Part shown: positions 51,255-62,528 of the stretch, one piece after another
Numbering within the stretch: the stretch's first letter is position 1
Layout: each line of letters starts with the position of its first letter
Assembly (NCBI GenBank): GCA_004194705.1
Contig: SADC01001335.1
Span: 529,803-593,802, forward strand
Reading direction: 5' to 3'
Source: Ditylenchus dipsaci
Taxonomy: Eukaryota; Nematoda; Chromadorea; Rhabditida; Anguinidae
DNA: 64,000 nt
Notes under the pieces: model-generated
The model's input: only the letters and a program-made list of their open reading frames with translations
What the model was told of the DNA's origin: nothing
Database searches by the model: none
Position numbers and translations under genes: made by a program

Positions 51255-51527
51255 CAGGGTTGCACCGGAAGACGAAAAATATCGGAACGGAAATCGGAAT
51301 CGGAACTCCGAAAATTTCGGAATCGGAAATCAGAATTCGGAACCCAAAAAACATCGGAAATCGGAATCGGAACAAAAATGCATTTTCTTATTCGAATCAG
51401 GAGAGCCTATGTTGTTCCGAAAATTCCGAAATTTGATTCATTTTTTTCGGAAATCGGGAATCGGAAGCCAAAAAACATCGAAAATCGGAAATCGGAATCG
51501 GAAATCGGAACTTCCGGTGCACCCCTG
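51255..51527. mobile_element. Nested hAT MITE with ATCGGAATCGGAA arrays (TSD GTTTCCAT)
   Basis: A 273-bp element with ends CAGGGTTGCACCGGAAG and, inverted, CAGGGGTGCACCGGAAG, flanked by a perfect GTTTCCAT duplication (51247-51254 and 51528-51535). The interior is AATCGGAATCGGAA arrays. Confidence 0.92.
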
Positions 51528-51566
51528 GTTTCCATACATATCTTCTATATTTCCTGTCCTCGAAAT

Positions 51567-51850
51567 TAGAGTAGTTCACGGTCGGTTAATTAGGCCTTAC
51601 CGGTTTTCGGTTAACCGGGATTTTGGCTACCCGGTTTTCGGTTACGGTTTTTCAGTTTTTTTTTTCGGTCGGTTAACGGCTTGTACCCGGTTTTCGGTTT
51701 TTTTTTGTCGTAAATTAAGCGAAATTTTGCTGTACCCGGTTTTCGGTTTTCCCGGTTTTTTGTACCCGGTTTTTGGTCGGTTTTTTTTGGCCAAATACCC
51801 GGTCGGTCGGTTAACCGACCGGGTCGGTTAACCGACCGTGAACTACTCTA
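51567..51850. mobile_element. Nested hAT-like MITE with CGGTTTTCGG arrays (TSD CTCGAAAT)
   Basis: A 284-bp element with ends TAGAGTAGTTCACGGTCGG and the inverse, flanked by a perfect CTCGAAAT duplication (51559-51566 and 51851-51858). Array ACCCGGTTTTCGGTTAACCG, related to 31004-32526. Confidence 0.92.
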
Positions 51851-52859
51851 CTCGAAATCGAGAAGCCGCAAATTTGAGAAAATAGAGTATTTACAAATTT
51901 TTTAAAGGTTATCTTTTACAGTCCCGAACGGACTTTTTTCTGGTCCCGGTGAAATTTTTGAAAAGTCCCGGTCCCGGTCCCGAAATTTTTTTCTAAAAGT
52001 CCCGTCCCGGTAGTCCCGAAATTTGAATATTTCCATCACTACTTCGCGTTACAAGCTTAATCAGTCATTATCTTTATGTACCTGCGGGGGCCCTTTTTTT
52101 GGTCAACTATGGTCAACTTTGGTAACCAAAATTTTTTTGAAAACTGAACTTTTTAGTGCGGGAATTGTTAGGAAACGACTTTTTCATCGTTTTTAGCGTA
52201 TAAAAAATACTTAGGAGACGTTTAAACACTATTCATAATTGACCAAAAAAGAACCCCCCTAAGTACATAAGTGTACATAACTATATAAGTACATAACTAC
52301 ATAACTAGTACTGGTAAACCTTTTTTAAAATTCTCGCAAAAAATATTTTCATCAAATGGACGACCACCTGGTTTGATTATTGCATGGATTATTCAGTTGA
52401 ACCGGGCTTGATGATCGCAAGTTATTTCAAATAATAGGAGTACTTCACAAAAAACATTAATTAGACAATTTTGCGGATGAATTTACCCGGAAGGTAAATT
52501 TACAATGGGTAAATTTAGTATGGGTAAATTAACTTAGAGCCAATTGTCCAACAACTGATTTTGGGAAAATGGTCGGTGACCGAGGGTCGGTAATCGAAAT
52601 GGTCGGTGATCGATAATTTACCCTGACGGTCAATATTACGGTCAAACGGAGCATTGCATGGCCTGTACCCCTTGTTCCCATTCGAGACAAAAAACGGAGG
52701 AAACGTATACGCACCGTAAAATATAACGGAACGATGATAAACTTTATGTGGAACTTCGCATAAACATGTGTGAAAAAAGACATCATATCATATCTCATGT
52801 GTTGAAGAATAATGTATGGAAGAACGATGCTAAAAGATTTTAGATCATAGTATCGATTG

Positions 52860-52972
52860 AATTGTCCCTGTTTATTGGTAGAGGACGGATTGTACCTTTT
52901 TAACGAGTGAGGACGAATCGGCCGTCAGGCGAATCGGCGCCAGGACGAATTGTCCGTGTCCGGTCTATTGCA
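52860..52972. repeat. Solo array end of the GGACGATTC class
   Basis: Contains GAGGACGAATCGGCC and ends AGGACGAATTGTCCGTGTCC, like the right end of the 30381 MULE (GTCCGTGTCCG). No partner end is visible nearby. Confidence 0.6.
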
Positions 52973-53528
52973 CATTTTGAATTTTAAAAATGAAAAAGTT
53001 AAAAATCTAATGGGGCGAAATGTCGGAGGGGCGAAACGTCCCGGGGGCGAACCGGCCGGGGGCGAAACGGGCTCGGGGGCGAAATGTCCTGGGGGCGAAA
53101 CGTCGCGCACCCATAGAGGTTTTACATTCATGCACTTTTATGAGTTTTTTTTACCAGTTTTTTGCTTTTTATTGTGTTGCGTACAGAATTTTTTCCATGT
53201 GTACACAAACATAAACAAAATTTTTTGGGTTTTCATTTGTGTACATAAACCTACACAAAACTTTTTGACTTTTTATTTCTGTACACAAAGGTACACAAAC
53301 ATTTCCTGATTTTCATTTGTGTACAGAAATGAAAGTGAGAAAATTTAAATTTTTATAAATGTTCAAAAACAAAAACTCGAAATCTTTTGTGTACATTTGT
53401 GTACAGAAATGTAACCGCAACACAAAACATTGAGCGTTACCTACAAAGTAGCTTTACTTAGTAGTTTTACTACTACTAAGCACAATGACTCTGTCCATGA
53501 TCATGTTGACCTCTAGGGGTCAACGGTT

Positions 53529-53876
53529 TCCAAAATATCAGATTCGGCACTTTCTCCTCAAAAATTGATATTTTAGCACTTTAAAGGGGTATGTACATGC
53601 TAATAAGAGGATTCAAAAAAAAATTCTACTCATTGAACTTCTGTACGGATTTTTCACCTTTTTCAAGATTTTTAATAAAAAAAAAGCCTTAGAATTCGAT
53701 TTTAGGTATGGTTTTGTTAGACACCAAGTTGAAAAATCCGTACAGAAGTTCAACGGTTAGAAAAAAATTGAATTCCCGGTCACCACCTCTTATTAGCGTG
53801 AACATGCACCTTTAAAGTGCTAAAATATCAATTTTTGAGAAGAAAGTGCCGAATATAATATTTTGGATCCCCCACG
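53529..53876. mobile_element. Foldback host with nested TTAA element
   Basis: Outer arms AAAATATCAGATTCGGCACT and AAATTGATATTTTAGCAC are mirrored at 53816-53876. The nested element at 53585-53811 is flanked by TTAA. Confidence 0.75.
53585..53811. mobile_element. TTAA-flanked MITE
   Basis: A 227-bp element with ends AGGGGTATGTACATGCTAAT and, inverted, AGGTGCATGTTCACGCTAAT, flanked by TTAA (53581-53584 and 53812-53815). Inner arms CATTGAACTTCTGTACGG as in 10096-10328. Confidence 0.82.
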
Positions 53877-54836
53877 CCCACAACTTTCTGGCTTCAACAG
53901 AAATGCGAAATCTTGTCTCTATAAATTTTGGCAAATGATGAACCCTTTGTTGACCACTGTTGAACCTTCATTATTTTTTAGCCACTGATTTTCATAAGTC
54001 AAATTTTTTTAATCACTCGAAGAAACTGCCTAAACTTTGTGTACAGCTAAAAAGTTGTCCCAGGGTCATAAATATCAAAATAAAAAATATTAAGAAAATT
54101 ATTGACATTTTTCGATTTTAAATGACCATGAAACTTGCAATTTGGAAATTTTGAATTCGCGCGTGACCACCCTACTTTTTTCAATAATGTTTTCGAATTG
54201 TTTTCGTTTGCGTGTAAAATTTTTTCAAAATATATAGAACCGTTTACTAAACGAGCCCAACGTTGCTTGACATTGCCAGATCGGACGACATATTCTACTT
54301 TCCCTGCACCATAACTACTTATAGAAATTTGTGTTGAAAATTTACCCATAAATGGAAATCAAATTTTCAATGCACACAAAAAAATTAATTCAAAGGCATT
54401 ATGTACAAAATCAAGGTGGTCCCGCGCGAATTCAAATTCCGCAAATTGCTGTGCTTATCAAGTTTCATGGTCCTTTAAGAAAATGTTAAATCCGACTATG
54501 GACAGGGCCGATGCATGTTTGTGCTGATTTAACGTATAAATTGGAATTTTCTAATGGATGAGATCACCGTGAATGAAATTATCTATGGATAACTTACCCC
54601 GATGAATTTACTAGAGCCGTTTACACACTCACAAATGCATGAATAATCGCAAAAAAAGAGCTCCGAAAACGCAAGAAGTTTTAAAGATTTGGCGGGAGAT
54701 TTACATATTGTGACGGGAGATTCACACATTTTGGCGGGTGTTTTTTAATTTTAACCGCCAAAATTACCTGCGACGAAAAAACGACATAAAAAGTGTTTGG
54801 ATAATTGAAAAAGTCGATTAAAGTCAGAAGAATAAA
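53877..54836. other. No gene recognised
   Basis: AT-rich intergenic DNA. Short GGCGGGAGATTTACA-like tandem motifs lie at 54690-54750; no coding signal was seen. Confidence 0.5.
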
Positions 54837-55311
54837 GCTACGTTCACACTAGGAGGCTGTTTGCGGATGCTAAATCAGATTTGTCACACGGAAATAGCCA
54901 TGACTCTTTTTAAAATTTCAAAAATTATTCTTTTGGTGCCATCTTGTAGCTTGATTTAGGGCTACCAGATAAGCTATTGATAAAGTAGATGCTGTTGAAA
55001 AAAATTGAGTTAAAAAAGAAAGACTCCGCCCAAGCATCCGCACTCGAATTCGAGTAAGGATTTTTGGGCGGAGTCTTAAAATTTTATCTGAGTTTTTAAA
55101 TTAATTTTCACTCAGTCAATAGCTCATTTGATAGCCCTAAACCTCAACTATACGATGTGAGAAGCTATATAAGGAACTGGAAAATGAAAAAACTACACCA
55201 ACTGAATATTTTTGGGAAAACAGTAAAAAAAGCGAGGATTCTGTTTCGCAACTACTTAGTGAGTAGTCTGTTTTAGCATCCGCAAACAGACTCCTCATTC
55301 TGAATGCGCCT
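54837..55311. mobile_element. PIF/Tourist-like foldback, second copy
   Basis: Arms GTTTGCGGATGCTAAATCAG and its inverse (about 54868 and 55270). The centre is AGACTCCGCCCA with inverse, as in 14076-14501. The flanking TAA/TTA is consistent with a 3-bp TSD. Contains GTAGCTTGATTTAGGGCTAC. Confidence 0.75.
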
Positions 55312-55396
55312 TAACAGAAAAAACCTCCGAACAAAAATGTTTTGATGTAAACACGTGACCACGTAGAAAACAATAAATTTTAGAATTATAATTGAG

Positions 55397-57625
55397 ATGG
55401 CCGAACTAGACCAAATATCAGACGATCTTCTATTCGACCATGAAACAGAGCTGACTTATCTGGAAAAGACGGTATGAAACGAACATTTAAAATCGAAATA
55501 ACCGAAGGGACAATTTATTCAACAAATTCAGATAGTGTTGGATGACACAGTGGAAAATGAAGTTCTAGGAAAGGGTACCTTTTTCAACATATCTGATCGC
55601 CACGCAGCAGAAGGTGGAATGCCAGTCAGCAGTCTTGACCAGTCGTTTAGTGCACTCAGTCGGAGCGAAGCTTCATTTAACGGTGGTGCTTGCTTGGGCA
55701 ATACCAGTGCTTCGTTTATCCATCCTGCACCATCTCCTCCGCGTGATTGGGAACAAGATGGAATGTATGAAGAGCCGGAAGAACACCCAGAGCTAGCTCC
55801 AACATTTTCCCAGATGAACTCTAACAGACCAGCTTTCTTGTGCATGCCTGGCAAAATAAATTTAACTGATCTCTCGGACCCGGTATCTATTTATATGTGT
55901 ACTTTTACACAGTTAATTGGCCCATTTATTTCAGCTATTGATGCCGACCCAGAAGCCAAGTGGACCAGTAAGTATACAAGATGAATTCTTTGGGGTCTAC
56001 TGCTTGATAAGTAGGAGTGAATTGAAACAGTTCAAGGTGTATTTAATCTCATTACTTCGGCTTATCACTAAGCTTTCAAATTTATAGAACCGCTGCTATA
56101 TTGGCTACACAGTCGATCCGAACAGAAGAATACGTCAACATAATGCTGGGAAGTTGCACGGAGGAGCTCAAAAGACGGATAGCAGAGGTCCATGGTATGA
56201 GAGTTGGTTTGCTGTCTAAAGTGGTTTTGTTTGTTTGGACTAGCAAGCGTAAAAATTAAAGAAAAATTTTTTTGGGGACTGTTACACAATTTTGAGCATT
56301 TGGCTTGATGTGCTTTCACACTCATCACACTTTCTTTGATGGTCATCTATGAAAAATATTTTAAATTGTATGATTAGAGATTTTGGTATAAATATTTTAA
56401 AGAAAGTACTAAACAATTCATGCACAGTTTTGGATGGAATAATGATCATTTTGTGATTACAGGGACATGGTGTGCATTATTCACGGGTTCCCAAACGCAG
56501 TTTCTGGCCTGAGGTTCGAATGGGCTTGGCAAAATCCGGAGAAGTCCAAACGACTGCGTGAGATCGACTTCAAGAAATCGCGAAAGGAAAATCCATTCCA
56601 ATTTCGATTGAGGTTTTTTTCACTGATACATACTTGCAAGTTGGGTTACGTTGTTTTTTAGAATCGCATGCCACATGCTTAACTCGGATCCTTGGAAGCG
56701 CCTTGCCCTCACTTTCCGTTGGCTGCTACCTGTGACTATTTTTTAATGCTGTCATAATTTTCAAATTCTAGTTTTATTGATTTAGGAATGCAAAATACCG
56801 TTTCCGATTGCGTTACCGTCTCACATTCAAGTGATGTATGGAAAGGTGCAAAAAGTCAATACTGTGGTTCCCTCCGAAATAAATGAATACACCACTCTGA
56901 ATAACTGCTATGTTTGCGATAAGAAGATTACTCAGGTAATTTTTTTAATACCTTTAATCTGTGAAATGCAGGATTATATCTGCACACAATCACTAAAATT
57001 TCAATTACATGATGAAGCCCTCTAAAAAAATACACATGCTGCTAGTGTAGCTAATGTGTACAAAATAGGCTAGTTCTCCCCTGTGGTGAAAATTAACATG
57101 GAGACCAAGATGTTTTTTAAGAAAAATCGAAGGCGAGCATTAAACCGCGTCTAGCAATTTTTACAAAACTTTAAGTAACAATAAAAATGGAAAAGTAAAC
57201 TTTGATGTGAGGGAAGTTCTTTATCACTATCACGAGATGAGTTGTTAAAGGAAATACAGGGCGAAGGCATAACTCCAAATCTGATAACTTATTTAAAACA
57301 GTGAAAAATAAATTATACTCAATATTTAGTTACTAAAAAAGTCTGGTTTCAGATAAAATTTTTGCTGCGCTGCTTTGACTGGGAAAGATGCAGTGCTCAT
57401 TTCCACGTTAGATGTCTGGCAGAGAAAGCGCTGGAGTCTCAAGACCAACTCCATCAACACTTGGTGCCGTTGGCTGGGAAGTGCCCTAAATGCTCTTGCT
57501 CTTACTTGTGGGGTGATTTGGTCAGAGATCAGAAAAACCTGCTACAACTGGATGAGTCCAAACCAAAGATTGATGGAATCAAAATGGCTGATGGGATGCT
57601 CCCTATAAAAATGTTAAAGAAATAA
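55397..57625 (+). CDS. SLX1: SLX1 structure-selective endonuclease subunit, extended N-terminus
   Basis: Catalytic subunit of the SLX1-SLX4 nuclease that cuts Holliday junctions and flaps in the nucleus. Eight exons splice in frame into 425 codons: 55397-55471, 55532-55882, 55935-56036, 56088-56194, 56463-56612, 56662-56731, 56786-56935, 57353-57625. The GIY-YIG nuclease is at residues about 157-290: [30 protein letters not shown] (with the Tyr, Arg and His positions), [13 protein letters not shown] and RFEWAWQNP (catalytic Glu). The C-terminal RING/PHD-like zinc finger has [25 protein letters not shown] and LWGDLVR. The first about 150 residues ([20 protein letters not shown], then an acidic, Ser/Pro-rich region) precede the usual SLX1 start and have no match I recognise. 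An internal ATG at 55941 (MPTQKPSG) could be an alternative start. No frameshift is needed anywhere. Confidence 0.93.
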
Positions 57626-57756
57626 TTGATCTCTGTTTCTTTGTTTTTATTGTAATGATTGTCCATTTGAGTTATGTTTTTGAAATAAAACCGTTTCAAA
57701 ATCTGCCTCTGTTTGATAAGCTGCTCACTGGAAAGGTATTGGGCGACAGGCTCATA

Positions 57757-58716
57757 CAGTACGTTTCATAATTTTACAGGCAGCCTATTTTCAGGTGTTT
57801 AGTGACATTTTTAAAGGAAATAAAAAATCTGTGTAAACTAAAAAAAAATCAGTAATTATGCAAAAATATTGGGATGTTGGGTTATGAAAAAAAAATGACC
57901 GAAAATTTAAATTTCCACGGTTATATAACCTTACAGGCAGTTAGGCTAAGAAGCTTTATTCATATCATAATTCTTGTGTATTCTCAAAATTAGTGACTAT
58001 TTGTAAGCCCTCTTGCTTAGCTACAATTCGGTAGGTCAAACTAATTTGTTCGATCATTCATGAGAAAGTTATGACCATTTACATGAAAGCGTCGATTCCT
58101 AGTCAAATTATGACATGACAAAAAAGGCTAAAAACAATGCAAAAAGAGCGGTTTTTTACTTTTTTCAACTTCAACTGTCCGTTTCTTAGCCCTGTGCTTT
58201 TCTAAAAAAAGTCGACATGTCATTTTGTAGAGAAACCAAAGAGCTTTCGAATGGTGTATTAGATTTTATCTTTTCATCGACATTTTTTTGAAAAAAGCTA
58301 GTATTTATGTGGCTAAACAGTCATTTTTCTTAGATTTTCCTTTATTTGACTGGAAATCGACGCTTTTATGTTGATGGTCATAACCTTTTCAGGAATGATC
58401 GAACAAATAAGTTTGACTTACCGAATTGTAGCTAAGGAAAAGGGCTTACAAACAAATAACTTGAAATTGAGAATACACGAGAATTATGTTATAAATAAAG
58501 CTTCTTACTCTAACTGCCTGTAAGATTGTGAAACGGTGGAAATTTGAATTTTTTGTCATATTTTTTTTCATAACCCCACATCGCCAACATTTTTGCATAA
58601 TTAATAAGTTATCGACTATGCTAATCCTTTCTGTGAAGACAGATTTTTTTATTTTCTTTGAAAAATGTCGATAAACACCTAAAAAGGGGTTGTCTGTAAA
58701 ATTATGAGACGTACTG
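57757..58716. mobile_element. Tc1/mariner-like foldback element (TA TSD)
   Basis: A 960-bp element with ends CAGTACGTTTCATAATTTTA and, inverted, CAGTACGTCTCATAATTTTA, flanked by TA. Long arms throughout include TAGTCAAATTATGAC-like and TTGTTCGATCATTC sequences with inverses. No transposase. Confidence 0.87.
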
Positions 58717-58970
58717 TAGACGTTTCTCGAATCTCTGAAACTCAAATTTTACGCAATCTTCTTAAAGTAGCGACTCCGCGGGAAATTTTCCCTAATTTTT
58801 CGCTCTCAGATTTGTTTCTAAACCGATTTTAAGTTTGTTTTATTTCGCTTGAGGAGCAAAGCAGAAGGGGGGATGCGTGCCGTTTCCCTGAGAAGTCATT
58901 CCCCGATAGGGACGTATCCGCGAAAAGTCTATTCCCCGTTGTTTCCCTGCAAAAGCAAATTCTTCCGAAT

Positions 58971-59057
58971 AGACCGAAAGTGATCAACCGAGCAATTGAT
59001 GATTGGCCGAGACGTTTGGACGCTGTGATTGAATCCAAGAGAGGTCACTTCGAGTAA
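58971..59057 (+). pseudogene. mariner-type transposase C-terminal fragment
   Basis: The short frame RPKVINRAIDDWPRRLDAVI followed by ESKRGHFE-stop resembles the extreme C-terminus of mariner/IS630-type transposases (AI..WP.RL.AVI...GGHFE). No DDE core is recognisable upstream, so this is an orphan fragment. Confidence 0.5.
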
Positions 59058-59754
59058 TTTGTTTGATGTGGTTATTATTTGTCGGAAAGTCTTAATAAAG
59101 TCATTCTTTTCAAGCAATCGGCAATTAAAAAAACATTGAAATAATGAAAAAAACGAGGGGCGGGCAAGGCAAAAAAAATGTTTAGCAATTTTGCCCCACC
59201 CTGTCATAAAGACAAGGTGTTTTAAAAACTAGTCTTAGTCAAAACAAATCCCCGACCCCGGGAAAAGTACGTAAAACACTCTTAGTCCCGGTAAAATACG
59301 CTGGCCTACCCCGCCTAAGCCTTAAAAGGTGTTTACAGCGATTAGGGGGCAAGGGGGTCAAATTCATTTAAAGAGACACGAAACTGCTTTTGCTCGGAAA
59401 CAATACCTTTCGGAGAAACGAACCTTTCAGTGAAATGCTTTTTCGGGAAAATTCTCGTGTCCCTTTTAAAGGGGCATGCCCGTGCCCGACACGGTGAAAT
59501 TTGAATTTCCAAAAGGCGGGGACCACTTTAATGCATGAGACCAAAAAATCAAATTCAAATTGTCATTTATAATATAACCGCTGTCGTATACTAGTTGTGT
59601 GATGTGCAATTTTGTTCTCAGTCCTGATATTCTGCTGCGTCCGCAGCTATTGAATAAAAATGTTTTGACATTGGGTCAAGTTTGTGTTTTTGGTCACTCG
59701 TTTTTTATACTATTGGTATAACTGTCAGTTAAATTAATTTACAGCTCAAGACTA

Positions 59755-62126
59755 TGGTGTGTCCGGTTTGTTGAAAAAAAGTAGGATCTGGTAGTGGTAT
59801 CCGAATCGCAATGTCTGATTTCCGGTCGCAGCCGTTTAGAAAAGCCGGAGATCTGTTGAGCAGTCGTCCTTATGTGTGTTTTTCACACTTTTCGAAAGCT
59901 GACCATAATTTAGGAGCCAACCAGTTAACTAAATCTATAAGAATATGAGCTAAAATAATGTCTTTCGAATATCCAAATGTCGCTGCAAGTGAGAAGAGTG
60001 ATCCCATCGTGGAGTTGCCAGAAAGCGATGAAGAAAGAAACCCAGAAATTTTGTAGGAGAATTGTTCGGTCAAAAGGACGTACAAGAAAAGAAGAGAGGA
60101 CCCACGGCGAATAAAGCGAAGCAGCAAAACTATTATGGTAATTTTACATTTTTCAATAGAACAATCTAAATTTGTTTTGTTTTCAGGAGAACGAAGAGGA
60201 AGAGCTTGAGGCAAACCAGAAAGAGGGATCACAGTTCTTTATCATTAAACGGGAGCAATTGCTGCTTCTTTTCCAAAAATTTTTTCATGTGGTGCCAAAA
60301 TTAGCAGTGCGATCAGTCTCACAACCAATGCAACCAATCTCAATGTCAAGTTTAACTGCACCGTTTGTAATATGCGAAAGTACTGGTCAGGACAAGAGAA
60401 AATTCCAAATACGAAGCAACATGTGGGAACGCTTCGTCTGGTAGCTGCGGCCCATGTTTCTCCAGTAGCTTACCCGGTAAAACTTTTATTCTTCTCGTAA
60501 AATGCTCAGATTTTTACTTTAGGAGCTTTCGAATTTACTGGACGCGGCAGCATTGCAGGTCTAAGCGAAACTACTTTTCAAGACACTCGTATTGCTCGGT
60601 TTGGCCCGTAATTGGAGCTAGATACCAAGCTCAAGAAGACTCACTTTTTCAAGGAGTCAGCAGGTATTCGCATCTGGATATTGCAGTTGATGGTCAATAC
60701 GATTCGCCCGGTCACTGCGCTAATCTTTGTTCCGTGGCTTGCATAGACAACAAATCGAAAATGGTCCTTACAATCTCAACTGTGCAAAAAGATGAAACTG
60801 GTACAATCAGATTTAATATTTTCTAGGTTTTGAATTTATTCTATACAGCTGGTGTCTCTAATAGAATGGAACTAGAAGGGGTTAAGAGATGTCTGACAAA
60901 ACTGGAGGATGCTGGACTAAATATTCACTCACTCACAAGTGATCGGCACGTACAACTGCGATCTTTCTTGCAAAAAGATAAACCACACATCCAGCACTTT
61001 TTTGACGGTTGGCATACACTTAAACCGATTCGGCGCACTCTTCACACGGTAAATATCCGTATTTATTTCCATTGGTTTACATTAAACTTTAGAAAAGCAA
61101 AAAAAAGTTCAACTCTGAGCTCAGACTAATCGGACCACGACTTATGAGGCATCTGTACCACTGCTCCTCTCTATCCAAAAGCGATCCTGCTATCATCAAA
61201 GAGACAGCGTTTTCCGCTCTACTTCATTTGTGTGGAATTCACGAGTGGAAGGCGGTAAATAAAAACTCAACATTTGATTCTAATTTGGCACATTTAATAT
61301 TCAGGGAAAAGTTGCAGACGTTGTTTCAAGAGAGACTGCTCATTTATACTCAAACAAAAATAAGAGTAAAAGAACCGTGGATCCGCGTGCAATAATTGGT
61401 AGTTTTCAGGTAGCTATTCTGTTCAAACAATCTGTTGATATTTTTAAATCGGCAATTTTGGAGGAGGAGTTTACTAAAGTTCTTTGCTGTGCACATCCCA
61501 TGGCGGATATATTATGGCGGAACAAGAAACTCTTTTGAATCCAGCTTCTAGCGCTTTCGGAATTGCTCTTCAGATCATTAAACCGAGAGAAAAATTCCAC
61601 AATCACCATCGGCTCCATAGCTGCTGACCAGTTTCGTTCAGACATAATACGGCTAAACGGTGAAAACAGTACTTCTTTCGTTGAGTCATTTTACTCTGTA
61701 GCTATAATTTACCGGGCCAAGCGAAAATACTAGTGAGAAAATTTTTTTGCTGAAGTTTGCACGTGTTTTTTTGTGTGTTTAGTGCTAAAAAGGGGTTTAC
61801 TGCACGAACACAGCTAGCGGCTTTGCATTTTAATGAGAACAGGCAAGCAGAACTAAGAGGAGAGAGATGCGAGACTAGGAAACGAAGCCACTTCTCAAAG
61901 GCCGCCAATAAAACCATAACGAAGAGCTTGAAAAGTAACAGCGTACTAAGTGGAAAAAAGACCTTGTAGATGAGGTAATTACCCGAAAATCACAAGATCT
62001 ACTGCAAGATGAATGGGAGAGAATATGATACATGATGGCATGCCTCTGGATGAAACTGCACAAGCAACTACGGAAGAAAATTGTTGGGGTGATTCAGGCG
62101 AAGATGATTCCGATGAATATATTTGA
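59755..62126 (+). pseudogene. THAP/Kolobok-like transposase, decayed
   Basis: Starts MVCPVC near 59755. SSRPYVCFSHFSKADH (about 59850-59895) matches the C-x2-H part of a THAP zinc finger. After a basic region (KRTYKKREDPRRIKRSSK) and an intron ending near 60185 come FIIKREQLLLLF and NCTVCNMRKYWSG. The catalytic-type segments are YLDIAVDGQYDSPGHCA (about 60676-60725), NRMELEGVKRCLTKLEDAG, LTSDRHVQLRSFL (60930-60970) and FDGWHTLKPIRRTL (61000-61045). The C-terminus is FTARTQLAALHFNENRQAEL (about 61793-61850). These are hallmarks of a transposase group common in cnidarians, fish and some nematodes. Stops (for example after CPVC) and several frame changes make it inactive. AATAAA at about 62173. 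Confidence 0.78.
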
Positions 62127-62528
62127 AGATTTGTTGTAACAGTGGCTACATTTATAAGAATTTGCTTACACTAATAAAAAGCTTGCATCAAAAAATGAGA
62201 AAATTTAAATTTTACACTGTGCGGAGCACGAAGACAGAAGAGCACATCTAACCGCTTATTTTCGTGCAAAACCAAACCTTCAGACTTGCCTTTATGAATT
62301 AATTTGGCAGATAGTGAAACAAACTTCAAAAGTGATGGAAAGGAAGTTAGGAACCTGTTAGATACGTGGGTTCAAGAGTGGTCACGGTGCACCAACAAAA
62401 GCCACTGAAAACCACAGCTCTGTAAAATAAAAACACGCTGGAGAATTATTGTCAAGTCAACACTATATTCCTAACAATTTATTGATTGCAACGAGAGAAC
62501 AGATACAAATAAACAGCATAAATTTTTC

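Larger units (their letters stand above)
50344..52041. mobile_element. hAT-like element with GGTCCCG arrays (TSD CTTCGCGT)
   Basis: A 1698-bp element with ends TAGTGATGGAA and the inverse, flanked by a perfect 8-bp duplication CTTCGCGT (50336-50343 and 52042-52049). End arrays are AAGTCCCGGTCCCG-type. It is host to three further nested elements. Confidence 0.9.
50213..53111. mobile_element. Element with GACATTTCGCCCC arrays (TSD CATAGAGG)
   Basis: A 2899-bp element whose ends carry four to six units of GGACATTTCGCCCC (50220-50283 and, inverted, 53005-53105). It is flanked by a perfect 8-bp duplication CATAGAGG (50205-50212 and 53112-53119). It contains nested elements at 50344-52041 and a solo array end at 52860-52972. 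Confidence 0.85.
49795..53430. mobile_element. Outer foldback with TGTGTACA arrays
   Basis: Arms of about 250 bp (49795-50065 and 53185-53430) share TTTGTGTACGTTTGTGTACA and AAAAAGTCAAAAAGTTTTG with their inverses. The interior is largely taken up by the element at 50213-53111. No clear target duplication. Confidence 0.7.

Noticed and set aside
51028..51831. 267-codon open frame on the plus strand
   Set aside because: It runs through three nested MITEs and their CGGAAT and CGGTTTTCGG arrays; the translation is low-complexity repeat, not a protein family.
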